Of a stretch of 64,000 nucleotides of DNA, positions 1 through 8,917 are shown piece by piece. The stretch comes from DATAGZ01 sp036263455. GTDB taxonomy: Bacteria > Pseudomonadota > Alphaproteobacteria > Dongiales > Dongiaceae. Position 1 is the stretch's first letter; every line of letters starts with the position of its first letter. A model generated the notes under the pieces. The model had not been told where the DNA came from. It ran no database searches and worked only from the letters and a program-made list of their open reading frames with translations. Made by a program: the position numbers and the translations under genes. The stretch is from assembly GCA_036263455.1 (NCBI GenBank), contig DATAGZ010000011.1:67907-131906 (forward strand), given 5' to 3'.

Positions 1-1
1 T

Positions 2-2185
2 TACGCCATTCATACGGTCAAGGATGCCTTGACGGCGGGCACGCGTGACCATGTGGTAAGAACCGCCCAGCTCGATGCGCGGTTCTTATGTGGCGACGCA
101 CCTCTGCGTGCGCATTTTCAAGAGAGCTGGCACGCCCGTTTTCAAGGCAAAAGCAGCCGCGCATTTCGTTTGGCCAAGATCGCGGAAGCGGAAGCGCGTC
201 ACGCCCGGTTCGGCGAATCGCGCTATTTGCTCGAGCCGCATCTCAAGGAAGGCAAAGGCGGGCTGCGCGACATTCAGCTTCTTCGATGGCTGGAAGCGGC
301 GTCGCCAACGTCCGAGGGCGCGCAGACGCTTGCGCTACTCACGCGCGCCGAAGCACTTCTGTGGACACTGCGATGGCATCTGCACCTTCTCGCCCGCCGC
401 GCCGAGGAGCGCATCGCCTTCGAATATCAGCCGGAGCTGGCGAGAAAGTTCGGCATCGTCGAACGCCATGGTCAAAAGGACGTCGAACGCATGATGCGGC
501 TTTATTTCCGCAACGCCCGATGGATCGGACAAGTGAGCCAGGGTCTTCTACCCTTGCATCGCGACGCCAAGCCGGCCAGGGGAATTATCGGAGATGACCA
601 GGCAGGCAAGAGTGCCGAATCCCTGCTGTGCTTCTTTGAACGCGCCCAATCGGAGGGGGTCGAATTCGAAGGCGCGACCCAGGCCCGGCTGCGCCAGGCG
701 GCGAGGCGGCTCAGCACGGAATTGCGGCTCAATCCTCGCGCCCTTCCTGTCCTGCTGCGCATCATGCGCATGCCTCGTCGCAGCGAATACTGGCTCACGC
801 AGCTGAGCGAGGCCGGCATTCTCGGCCGGCTGTTGCCGGATTTCGGGCGGGTGGTTGGCCACATGCAATTCGACATGTACCATCATTTTACTGTCGACGA
901 TCATTCCATCGGCGCGATAGGTCAGCTGCACGATCTGCTTCGAGGCGAATTCCTGAAAGATATGGACGCCATCCGCGAGATATCTGCTGAATTTCCTCTC
1001 CTGCTCGCCGATCCCCCCGAAGCGCTTTTCATTGCTACGCTGTTCCACGATATCGCCAAAGGCCGTGAAGGCGACCATTCCGTCCTGGGCGCCGACATCG
1101 TGAAGAATGTCGGCCCCTTGTTTGGCCTCTCGCCGGAGGCGACAGAGATCGCAGCCTGGCTGGTGCGGCATCATCTTCTCATGAGCACTACTGCGTTCCG
1201 GCGCAATCTGGACGATCCCAAAACCATCGCCGATTTTCGTGAAAAGATTCCAAGCCGCCTTCACCTACAACTTCTCCTACTGCTGACGATTGCCGATATC
1301 AGGGCGGTCGGGCCCCGCACCTGGAATTCCTGGAAGGCGCAATTGCTCGGGCTGCTCTATAAACGCGCGACCGAGGAAGCAGAAAAAAGCGGCGGCAGCG
1401 CGAGCATCGAGGCGGTTTTGGGCGCGCTCGAGGGCACCCTGCAGAAGGCCGGCTGGACGGGCGAGGAGTTGGAGATCCATCGCCGGAGCCTGCCAGCCGA
1501 TTATCTTCATTCCGCCGTACCGGTCGCCACGCTCGCTCGGCAAGCGGAACTGGTGCGCCAGGTGCGCCACGGCAGAAATCACGCAATTATCCTCACGCAA
1601 GAAAATGCCGCGACCATCCTGGAAATCGCCACGGGCGACCGGCCGGGCCTGGTCGAACAGCTCGCCGGTGCGTTGGCTTTAGCGGGAATGAGCATTTGGG
1701 AGGCGCGGATCGCGACCCTGCGCGACAGCATCGCCATCGATACGTTTGCCATTGTCGATGCCGCCGGCTCTCCCATCATCGACGAATCGCGCCGACGTCG
1801 GATGCTGAACGAGATCGAGGCCGTTCTTCACGCGCCAGAAGCGACACTCGACAAGCTTAGGGGGCTTGGCCGATCCATCGACCGGACCCGTGCCGCTTTT
1901 CCAGCAGGCGTACGCATCGCGATCGAGAACAATGCAAGCGCCCAAGCAACCCTGATCGAAGTTGCCGGCCGCGACCGGCGCGGATTAGTTTTCGATCTCG
2001 CCCGAGTCTTAGGAAAATGGGGATGCTCGATCGCAGCGGCAAAAATCGCGACGTTCGGTCACCGAGCGATTGACAGCTTCTATATCACGCGCAACGATGG
2101 CAAACTTACCGACCCCGATCTCATGGAAAAGCTGCGCGAAGATCTGCGGCAGGTGCTGGAAGGAACGGAACAATCAAGATCATGA
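2..2185 (+). CDS. glnD: Bifunctional uridylyltransferase/uridylyl-removing enzyme GlnD, 5' truncated
   Basis: GlnD uridylylates and deuridylylates the PII proteins in response to glutamine, so it controls nitrogen assimilation in the cytoplasm. The frame is open from base 2. The first visible residues (YAIHTVKDAL...) already belong to the nucleotidyltransferase domain, so the true start and the catalytic GSxxxxDxD region lie off the left edge; roughly 200 residues are missing against the usual 900 or more. The TTG at 29 is not a plausible start. Visible parts in order are the rest of the nucleotidyltransferase and its helical linker, an HD domain with LFHDIAKG at about 1040-1080 (the uridylyl-removing site), and two C-terminal ACT domains at about 1590-1790 and 1930-2130. 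The stop overlaps the next ATG (ATGA), so the downstream gene is translationally coupled. Identification is firm. Confidence 0.96.
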   Translation, partial: YAIHTVKDALTAGTRDHVVRTAQLDARFLCGDAPLRAHFQESWHARFQGKSSRAFRLAKIAEAEARHARFGESRYLLEPHLKEGKGGLRDIQLLRWLEAASPTSEGAQTLALLTRAEALLWTLRWHLHLLARRAEERIAFEYQPELARKFGIVERHGQKDVERMMRLYFRNARWIGQVSQGLLPLHRDAKPARGIIGDDQAGKSAESLLCFFERAQSEGVEFEGATQARLRQAARRLSTELRLNPRALPVLLRIMRMPRRSEYWLTQLSEAGILGRLLPDFGRVVGHMQFDMYHHFTVDDHSIGAIGQLHDLLRGEFLKDMDAIREISAEFPLLLADPPEALFIATLFHDIAKGREGDHSVLGADIVKNVGPLFGLSPEATEIAAWLVRHHLLMSTTAFRRNLDDPKTIADFREKIPSRLHLQLLLLLTIADIRAVGPRTWNSWKAQLLGLLYKRATEEAEKSGGSASIEAVLGALEGTLQKAGWTGEELEIHRRSLPADYLHSAVPVATLARQAELVRQVRHGRNHAIILTQENAATILEIATGDRPGLVEQLAGALALAGMSIWEARIATLRDSIAIDTFAIVDAAGSPIIDESRRRRMLNEIEAVLHAPEATLDKLRGLGRSIDRTRAAFPAGVRIAIENNASAQATLIEVAGRDRRGLVFDLARVLGKWGCSIAAAKIATFGHRAIDSFYITRNDGKLTDPDLMEKLREDLRQVLEGTEQSRS

Positions 2186-3321
2186 AGAACATCGAAAAGA
2201 TTTCCCTTGGCAGCATGAGCCCGGGCAGCGAACGCTATCTCAAGGTCCATCGATATGGAGCGAAAGGTGGCCGGCCCAAGGCCTACTTCCAGGCCTCTCT
2301 TCATGCCGATGAAATTCCTGGAATGATGGTCGCCCACCATTTGATCGCCCTGCTCGACCGTGCCGCCGAACGCGGCGAGATTATCGGAGAAATCGTCGTC
2401 GTCCCCGTGGCCAACCCGATCGGGCTCGGCCAGGTTGTCAACATGCACCATATCGGCCGGTACGAATTGCGCGGCGGGGGTAATTTCAACCGGCGCTGGC
2501 CCAATCTTTTCGAGGGTATCCACGATCAGATCGCAAACCGCTTGACGGCAGATCCTGAGAAAAACGTCGCGCTGGTACGAAAAGCAATTGGAGAGAAGCT
2601 CGCCGCTATGTCGGCCGACAGCGAATTTTCCAAGCTGCGGATCGTCCTCTCGCGACTGGCGCACGACGCCGATTTCGTCTTCGACATGCATTGCGACGAT
2701 GAATCGCTCTTCCATATCTTCGCCCTTCCAGAACATTGGCCCGACCTTACCGATATTGCCGCTCTCACCGGGGCGCGCGCCGTCCTGCTTGCGGAGGAAG
2801 CCGGAGGGCAAAGCTTCGATGAAACCTTTTCCACGCCTTGGATCAAACTCGCCCGGGCGGTAGGTTCCGAAACGCCTATTCCTCCTGCCTGCCGTGCCAT
2901 GACGCTCGAGTTTCGTGGGCAAGGCGATGTCTCTGACGGGCTTGCCCAGCAAGATGCCACGGCCCTGTTTCGTTTTCTTCAATTGCGCGGATTGGTCGCG
3001 GGCGATGCCGGGCCGCTGCCCGCGCTCCAATGCCAGGGGACGGCACTTGAGGCCTGCGATATTCCAAGGACGCCAGTGGCGGGGATCGTTGCCTATCGAG
3101 TCGAGATCGGCCAGCATGTCGAAAAAGGCACAACGGTCGCCGATATCATCGATCCGCTTGCCGACGATCCCCGCCAGGGTCGCACACCTATCGTCTGCGC
3201 CACTTCCGGCTTGATCCTGTCGCGTCGCAGCCACAAGCTGGTGGCGCCAGGGGATACGATCACCAAGGTAGTCGGCACCGAGAAGCTCTCCTATCGCAGT
3301 GGCCTCTTGCTCGAGGATTGA
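2182..3321 (+). CDS. Succinylglutamate desuccinylase/aspartoacylase (AstE/DoeB-like) family deacylase
   Basis: This is a zinc-dependent deacylase of the M14-like aspartoacylase family, 379 aa. Likely metal ligands are H41 and E44 in LHADEIPG and H170 in FDMHCDDE. NFNRRW at 101-106 fits the substrate-binding Asn-Arg motif, and E243 in LEFRGQGD fits the general base. The last 100 residues look like the barrel-sandwich tail found in DoeB-type members, which deacetylate diaminobutyrate during ectoine breakdown; aspartoacylases and AstE act on other N-acyl amino acids. The substrate cannot be told here, and no ectoine or arginine genes flank it. It starts by a four-base overlap inside the end of glnD and its own 3' end overlaps the next frame by 23 nt, so it lies in a tight operon. 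Confidence 0.85.
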   Translation: MKNIEKISLGSMSPGSERYLKVHRYGAKGGRPKAYFQASLHADEIPGMMVAHHLIALLDRAAERGEIIGEIVVVPVANPIGLGQVVNMHHIGRYELRGGGNFNRRWPNLFEGIHDQIANRLTADPEKNVALVRKAIGEKLAAMSADSEFSKLRIVLSRLAHDADFVFDMHCDDESLFHIFALPEHWPDLTDIAALTGARAVLLAEEAGGQSFDETFSTPWIKLARAVGSETPIPPACRAMTLEFRGQGDVSDGLAQQDATALFRFLQLRGLVAGDAGPLPALQCQGTALEACDIPRTPVAGIVAYRVEIGQHVEKGTTVADIIDPLADDPRQGRTPIVCATSGLILSRRSHKLVAPGDTITKVVGTEKLSYRSGLLLED

Positions 3322-4798
3322 AATTCTAGCCTTCCTCTTCGCTCTGATCGGGATCATCTGCACGGTCTTTTCCTCGACCGTGCATGCGGAAGATCGGCTC
3401 GTCCCGGTGAATTGCTGGTTCAGCCGCCAGCCTGGCCTGACCGTTGGGTGTTTTCATTTCAGTGTCGCGGAGGATCGCGGCGCGCCTGGCTCTAAAATGC
3501 TGATCCTTCCCGTCGTCATCGTTTATGCCCCCCAGCCTGACGGCGAGGAGCCCATCCTTTATGTGCCCGGCGGTCCTGGGGATAGCGGCTGGATCGACGA
3601 GGCTCACATCAACTTCTGGTGGAATTTCATCCGAGAAAGCGCCTGGCTGCGCGCACGCGACGTCATCCTGATGGATCCGCGCGGCACCGGCATGGCCGCG
3701 CCGCTGATGGATTGCTCTTCCCTTCACATCGGTGACGGCGAGCTTCTCGGGCTTGGCAATGATTTTACCGCCATCAATCGTTCCGTGGCGGCGACGAATC
3801 AATCCTGTCTCAAGGAGCTGACCCACCAGGGCTTTGCAATCACGCAATACCGCTCCCGCGTGATGGTCGAGGATCTCCATGAGCTGCTGGCGGCACTCCA
3901 TCGGCCAAAATGGAATCTCTACGGCCTTTCCTACGGCACCCGGGTGGCGCTCACCTATATGCGGCGCTACCCCGAGGACCTCCGCAGCGTTATTCTCGAT
4001 TCCGTCCTGCCGCCCGAGGTCAAATTTTCGGAGGATTCAGCCTGGGTACTCAATCGTGCGCTCGAGACATTTTTTTCGGGATGCGCCCGCTCGGCGCGCT
4101 GTCGGAAGCATGGCGATATGCGTGCCCTCGTGACCATGCTGTTCCGGGAATGGAACGCCCACCCCTTCCAACGCATGATGAAGGACCCCTATTACGACCA
4201 TGACTTCATGCTCAAGCTGACTGGCAACGACATCATCAATTATATCATCGGGCGATTATATAATCGCAGCGATATCGAGGAATTACCCAAAGACCTGGCG
4301 GATATCGCTGGCGGCGCTCCCAAGGCCCACGAACGCCTGGCTGAGACCCTCCTCAACGATACCGTGCGCTCCCCTGCCTTCGGCGATGCGGCCGGACAGA
4401 GCGTCTTTTGCCTCGAAGAATGGCCCAGCAACGATTCTGCGCGCGCCCGCGCCAATTTCGAGAAATATCCGCTCCTCGCGGACGCCAGTAAATTCGAGGA
4501 TGGTTGCAAGAGCTGGGTTATTGGCCAAAACGACCCGGAAGAAAGCCAGGCCGTGGAGAGCGATATTCCCGCCCTGGTGCTCGCCGGCCATTATGACCCG
4601 GTGACGCCTCCCGAATACGCGCGCCTCGCGGTAGCACGCCTCCACCATGCGTATTATTTTGAATTTCCAGGGGCGGGACACGATGTGCTGTCCAACGAGC
4701 CATGCGGCGATGTACTTGCCGAAAAATTCCTCCATGATCTGGAGACGCCACCCACGGATGCCTGCCTCGGAAAAGTTAAGGAGCCTGATTTTCAATGA
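3299..4798 (+). CDS. Exported alpha/beta hydrolase (S33/TAP-like peptidase family)
   Basis: A 499-residue alpha/beta-hydrolase fold protein resembling tripeptidyl-aminopeptidase and proline-iminopeptidase relatives. Residues 1-30 form a signal peptide ending VHA, so it acts in the periplasm or outside the cell. The oxyanion-hole segment YVPGGPGDSG is at 89-98, the nucleophile elbow GLSYGTR places Ser211, and the acid and base are Asp433 (GHYDPVTP) and His461 (GAGHD). Two Cys-rich stretches could form disulfides. The start chosen is GTG 3299, which overlaps the upstream gene and keeps the signal peptide intact; its Shine-Dalgarno signal is weak. The end overlaps the next ATG by four bases. It probably cleaves small peptides or esters; the natural substrate is unknown. 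Confidence 0.82.
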   Translation: MASCSRIEILAFLFALIGIICTVFSSTVHAEDRLVPVNCWFSRQPGLTVGCFHFSVAEDRGAPGSKMLILPVVIVYAPQPDGEEPILYVPGGPGDSGWIDEAHINFWWNFIRESAWLRARDVILMDPRGTGMAAPLMDCSSLHIGDGELLGLGNDFTAINRSVAATNQSCLKELTHQGFAITQYRSRVMVEDLHELLAALHRPKWNLYGLSYGTRVALTYMRRYPEDLRSVILDSVLPPEVKFSEDSAWVLNRALETFFSGCARSARCRKHGDMRALVTMLFREWNAHPFQRMMKDPYYDHDFMLKLTGNDIINYIIGRLYNRSDIEELPKDLADIAGGAPKAHERLAETLLNDTVRSPAFGDAAGQSVFCLEEWPSNDSARARANFEKYPLLADASKFEDGCKSWVIGQNDPEESQAVESDIPALVLAGHYDPVTPPEYARLAVARLHHAYYFEFPGAGHDVLSNEPCGDVLAEKFLHDLETPPTDACLGKVKEPDFQ

Positions 4799-5574
4799 TA
4801 TCGCGCCGTCTCTTTGTCGTGACAGGAGCCGCCATCATGACCGCCTCCCGCTTGGCATTTGGCCAAGAAAAAACTGGCATCGCCGCCGCTTCGGACCTTG
4901 CCTTCGCACTCGATCCCATTCTGGATTCGTGGAACAGAACCACCAGGCATGCGTTACGCGCCACCTATGGCGCGAGCGGAAATTTCGCCCGCCAGATCGA
5001 TACCGGCGCACCCTTCGGGCTGTTTTTTTCCGCCGACGAATCCCTGGTCCTTGAGCTGGCCAAGCGTGGCAAATTAGAAAATGCGGGGATCGTCTATGGC
5101 ATCGGGCGCTTGGTCCTTTTCATTCCCCGCGGTTCGTCTCTTATGGGTAATAGCTGGGAAGATATCGGCGAGGCGCTGGCGGCAGGCCGGTTCACCCATC
5201 TCGCCATCGCCAATCCCGACCATGCGCCCTATGGCCGCGCGGCGCGCGAAGCGCTTATGCACGAGAAGCTATGGGAGAATCCAGCCTTCCACGCGAAACT
5301 CGTGCTGGGCGATAGCGCCATTCAAACCATGCAATATACCCTGCGCGGACAGGTCGATGCCGCGCTCGTGCCACTGGCCTTGGCCCAAGCCCCTCAAACC
5401 AAGGACGCCGGAAGATACATTATGATTCCGGCCGGCTGGCATGCGCCGCTCCGGCAACGCGTTGCTCTCGTCAAGGGGGCTGGCCCCGACGTCCGCGCCT
5501 TCTATGCCTATATCAGCGAGCCCGCCATCTTGCGGGATCTACAGGCTGGCGGGTTCGATCCGCCTGGGCAGTAG
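4795..5574 (+). CDS. ModA-like extracellular solute-binding protein
   Basis: A 259-residue type II periplasmic binding protein of the molybdate-binding ModA family. The N-terminus ISRRLFVVTGA... with an AFG cleavage region looks like an export signal with a twin arginine. AASDL (Ser33) and GASGNF (Ser61) match the two oxyanion-binding serine motifs of ModA, and GAPFGLFFSAD matches its conserved block. It begins by ATGA overlap with the hydrolase gene. There is no modB or modC in the window, so either the membrane parts are encoded elsewhere or the protein binds another small anion. It ends convergently, overlapping the DUF2063 gene on the other strand by 36 nt. Confidence 0.8.
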   Translation: MISRRLFVVTGAAIMTASRLAFGQEKTGIAAASDLAFALDPILDSWNRTTRHALRATYGASGNFARQIDTGAPFGLFFSADESLVLELAKRGKLENAGIVYGIGRLVLFIPRGSSLMGNSWEDIGEALAAGRFTHLAIANPDHAPYGRAAREALMHEKLWENPAFHAKLVLGDSAIQTMQYTLRGQVDAALVPLALAQAPQTKDAGRYIMIPAGWHAPLRQRVALVKGAGPDVRAFYAYISEPAILRDLQAGGFDPPGQ

Positions 5575-6300
5575 CAGCGCGCGTGAAAAGAGGAATCGAA
5601 GTTCCTCTTCGAGAGAAAAATTGCCCTGAGACTGCGCCGCGGCCACTGCATTTTGAAGCATTTCGCCGCGCTGAAGAGCGGTTAGGAAGGCATATTGGCT
5701 CTTATCCAGGATCCGCGCGCGGCGTTCGTTCCCGCCGCGATAGATCATGGTCCTGTTGGGCTCGGGCGCGACAGAGAGACCCTCGAGCCGGCTGCGGTCG
5801 ATCCGGTGCGCTTCCCAGATCGCCAGGCAGGGATAGACATTGTCAAGCAGGCTCACCGAGGCAGCAAACCGCCAGCGGCTTTCCGACCAGTTCATCGCGG
5901 CGTCGATCTCTTCCGCTTTTTCCTCAGGCGCGTGCAGCGCGCGGTTGAAGGCTAATTCGAGCCGCGCCATCTCGGCGACATAGGGATAATCCGCGAGGGA
6001 CGGCTTCCGCGCGAGATAATCCGGAAAGCCTTCGCCGTAGGCAAACAGGCTGGGCTCTACCGGCGGGGAAGAAAGAACATAGGCGCGCGCGATCGGCTCG
6101 AAAAAACGCAGATCGACAAGCTCAACCACCGTTGGAAAATTAGCCGCCAGCGCGTCCACAAGCGACAGCAAGAAATTGTTGCGATAGATCGCGAGACGCT
6201 CGGCAATGCTGAAACCATCCTCTCGAATGGGGAGATCGAGCGGCACGTCTTCGGTCCTCAGGGCGGCCGCGAATTTCTCCTGAAGCGTGCCGAGCTTCAC
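5539..6300 (-). CDS. DUF2063 (HvfC/BufC N-terminal domain) partner protein
   Basis: DUF2063 proteins are partners of DUF692 enzymes and are thought to present the precursor peptide during copper-binding RiPP maturation. This one is 253 aa: LQEKFAAALRT near the start, then the conserved IYRNNFLLSLVDALAANFP region typical of the family, then a more variable C-terminal half. I take GTG 6300 as start because it overlaps the stop of the upstream DUF692 gene (GTGA), while the longer open frame upstream is only the shadow of that gene. The two therefore form one translational unit. No transmembrane segment is visible, so it should be cytoplasmic. Confidence 0.85.
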   Translation of the reverse strand: MKLGTLQEKFAAALRTEDVPLDLPIREDGFSIAERLAIYRNNFLLSLVDALAANFPTVVELVDLRFFEPIARAYVLSSPPVEPSLFAYGEGFPDYLARKPSLADYPYVAEMARLELAFNRALHAPEEKAEEIDAAMNWSESRWRFAASVSLLDNVYPCLAIWEAHRIDRSRLEGLSVAPEPNRTMIYRGGNERRARILDKSQYAFLTALQRGEMLQNAVAAAQSQGNFSLEEELRFLFSRALLLPRRIEPASL

Positions 6301-7118
6301 AGGGCGAGGGCCTGGTCCGCACGTGCGGCCTCGGCGAGCAATTCCGCGAGAGGCGGGATGTTGCTGTCGCGCTCGATCAAGGTGGGCTGCGCACCGATCT
6401 CCGCCACGGCATGGGCATAGAGGCGCCACACTTCCTCGCCGACCGCCGAGCCGTGATCGTCGATCTTGAGCCCGCGATTGCCGAGCATGCGCGTGTGGTG
6501 TCCCGCGAGGTGATATTCTCCGACCGGCACACCGACGAATTCCGCGAGATAGCGGTCGGCGGGATAACCGTGATTAAATCCACATACGATGATGTTGTTG
6601 ATATCGAGAAGGATGGCGCACCCCGTGCGCCGGCAGAGCTGGCGTAGAAATTCCGGTTCGCTATAATCGCGCTCGTCATATTCAAGATAGGTCGAGGGGT
6701 TCTCGACGAGAAGACGGCGCCCCAATCGATCTTGGACCCGGGCGACATTGTCCGCCACCACGGCAAGCGCCTCCTCGGTATAAGGCAGCGGCAAAAGATC
6801 GTTATAGTAATTGCCGCCAGTCACGCTCCAAGAAAGATGATCGGAGATTTCGGCCGGCGCGATTCTCTCTACAAGCAGGGCGAGCCGTTCGAGATGGGTC
6901 GCCGACACGCCTTCGGCCGAACCTAGCGACAGGCCGACCCCGTGCAGGCTGATAGGATAATCAGCACGCAATTTTTCGAGTAGGTCCAAAGTCGGGCCAC
7001 CACCCATGAAATTCTCGCTATGGACTTCTATCCAGGCGACGGCCGGTTTGACCGCCAGGAATTCCGCATGATGCGGCTGCCGCAATCCGATTCCCGCGGC
7101 GCAGGGAAGAGACGACAT
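6297..7118 (-). CDS. DUF692 family multinuclear iron oxidase (MNIO; MbnB/BufB-like)
   Basis: A 273-residue TIM-barrel enzyme of the MNIO family. Known members use two or three iron atoms and oxygen to convert precursor-peptide cysteines to oxazolone/thioamide or thiooxazole groups. Candidate metal ligands are all present: H59 (ISLHGVG), H94 (ISDHLSW), E139-N140 (LVENPSTY), D172-N174 (LLDINN), H203 and H207/H208 (YHLAGHH). It is followed by its DUF2063 partner with a four-base overlap and preceded on the same strand by sppA, 41 nt away. The usual third gene, a DUF2282 (BufA) precursor with repeated Cys, is not visible on either side, which makes the substrate an open question. Confidence 0.9.
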   Translation of the reverse strand: MSSLPCAAGIGLRQPHHAEFLAVKPAVAWIEVHSENFMGGGPTLDLLEKLRADYPISLHGVGLSLGSAEGVSATHLERLALLVERIAPAEISDHLSWSVTGGNYYNDLLPLPYTEEALAVVADNVARVQDRLGRRLLVENPSTYLEYDERDYSEPEFLRQLCRRTGCAILLDINNIIVCGFNHGYPADRYLAEFVGVPVGEYHLAGHHTRMLGNRGLKIDDHGSAVGEEVWRLYAHAVAEIGAQPTLIERDSNIPPLAELLAEAARADQALAL

Positions 7119-7159
7119 GCATCCTTATAGCATGGCGCGCGGCTATCCTTCCACGTCAA

Positions 7160-8917
7160 TTATCGCTGACCGCTCAGGGTAAAAAAATAATCAGGCATGC
7201 GCATGACCTCCGCCTGCTCCTCGAGACGGGTCATCGCCGCACTCAAGAGGTCCGTACCCGCATCGCTGCGCACGCGCCGCAGGGCCGAGCTGAACAGGGC
7301 GCTCCAGCGCGCCCGGCTGCTCGGGTAATCCACCAGGGCAATCCGCTGTTCCGGCGGCAAGCCGATCATCTGTTTGACATGGTCGACCGCACTCTGGAGA
7401 CCGCCCACGCCATCGATGAGGCCGAGATGCTGGGCGCGCTGCCCCGAAAAGACCTGCCCGCCAGCAAGCTTGTCGACATCCGCGGGGGCGAGCCGGCGCT
7501 GTGCAGCCACATGGCCGGTGAAATCGGCATAGATGCGGTCAAGACTCTGCTCGAAAGCCTGCCATTCCTCAGGACTGTAGCGCCGGTTGGGGCTTTCCAT
7601 GAGCGCCCGGGCACCGGCGCCCACGCCTTCCACGGTCAGGCCGACCTTGTCCCATAATCCCGCAAGTACGATCTTGCCGCCGAATACGCCGATCGAACCG
7701 ACCAGTGCGCCCGGATCGGCAAAAATATAATCCGCCGGCAGCGCCAGGAAATATCCGCCCGAGGCGGCGACATCGCCCATGGAAATCACGACCGGCACAC
7801 CCTGCTCGCGCGCATGTTCCAACGCGCGCCGCATCGTATCGGCGGCAATATAGGATCCGCCCGGAGAATCGACCCGGACGATTAGGGCCTTGACATGGTC
7901 CCGCACCGCCTCGTCGATGGCGACGACGATTGTATCGGAACCCGCCTTGCGTGCCCCGCTGGGATCGCTTTCGCCCGAAGAGATGGCGCCGTCGATGGTC
8001 AGCAGCCCGACTCGCGGCGCATTTCCTTCCTGCTGCGCCTGATCTTGATAGTCGGACAGGGCAACCTGGTCGCGTCGATTGAGATGCAGCGTGCCAAGAA
8101 AATCCGCCAACGCCTGATCGCGATAGGCGAGGCTGTCCACCAGACCGAAATCCTTGGCCTGACCGGCGGACAGCGGCGCCTGGCGAAGGGATTCCTCCCA
8201 ATGATCTTTCACACCCGGCCGCTGGGCGATGATCCCGTCGCGCGTCTGACCGAGCCAATCCTGGACAAGCTGGGTCAGGTTGTCGCGCACCGCTTGGGGC
8301 ATGGCATTCGCCGTCAGGGAGAAGAGCGCGCCCTTGAAATTCTTGCGACCATCCATCTGCGGTTCGATGCCGAGCTTATCCAAGAGGTTCCGCAAGAACG
8401 GCTGCTCGACCGCGAAGCCCGTCAAGCCGAGCGATCCCGATGGGGCGAGGAAGACCTTGTCGAAAGCGCTGGCCACATAATATTGGACATGGCCGTTATT
8501 GCCCGGCGCGATATCCTCGGCAAAGGCATAGGCCGGCTTGTGGGCCGCGCGGAACTGTAGAACAGCGTCGCGTATCTCCTGCGCCTGCCCCATGCCGATA
8601 TGGCCTGAACCCACGCGTACGAAAAGACCGTGAATGCGGGGATCCTGCGCCGCCCGCCGCAGGCCGAAAACGAAATCCGCGAGGGAGGCTTGGCGAGAGA
8701 AATAAGCCTGCCAGGGACCGGCGGTGCCGACTTCGGTCACGCCCTCGGAAAGATCGGCAGTCAGCCACGCCTGCTTGGGCACCTCGACAGGCCCGTGCAA
8801 ATCGGCGACATTATGCAGGACAGCCACCGTTCCCGATACTAGCAGCACGAAGAGAAGACCGACCAGGGCGAAAATGCCTACGAAGAAATATCCGATAAAG
8901 CGCAAAACCCGCCGCAT
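7160..8917 (-). CDS. sppA: Signal peptide peptidase SppA, 67K type
   Basis: SppA is an inner-membrane serine protease that degrades cleaved signal peptides. This copy has 585 residues with one N-terminal membrane segment (about residues 8-34) and two tandem S49 domains, as in the E. coli enzyme. The catalytic pair can be placed as Lys195 (GRKNFKGA) in the first repeat and Ser386 (GDVAASGGYF) in the second. I choose ATG 8917 because AGGAGG sits a few bases upstream; the open frame extends 32 codons further but those run into the divergent methyltransferase gene. The first 44 nt overlap the start of that gene on the opposite strand. It may share a transcript with the downstream DUF692 gene. Confidence 0.94.
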   Translation of the reverse strand: MRRVLRFIGYFFVGIFALVGLLFVLLVSGTVAVLHNVADLHGPVEVPKQAWLTADLSEGVTEVGTAGPWQAYFSRQASLADFVFGLRRAAQDPRIHGLFVRVGSGHIGMGQAQEIRDAVLQFRAAHKPAYAFAEDIAPGNNGHVQYYVASAFDKVFLAPSGSLGLTGFAVEQPFLRNLLDKLGIEPQMDGRKNFKGALFSLTANAMPQAVRDNLTQLVQDWLGQTRDGIIAQRPGVKDHWEESLRQAPLSAGQAKDFGLVDSLAYRDQALADFLGTLHLNRRDQVALSDYQDQAQQEGNAPRVGLLTIDGAISSGESDPSGARKAGSDTIVVAIDEAVRDHVKALIVRVDSPGGSYIAADTMRRALEHAREQGVPVVISMGDVAASGGYFLALPADYIFADPGALVGSIGVFGGKIVLAGLWDKVGLTVEGVGAGARALMESPNRRYSPEEWQAFEQSLDRIYADFTGHVAAQRRLAPADVDKLAGGQVFSGQRAQHLGLIDGVGGLQSAVDHVKQMIGLPPEQRIALVDYPSSRARWSALFSSALRRVRSDAGTDLLSAAMTRLEEQAEVMRMPDYFFTLSGQR

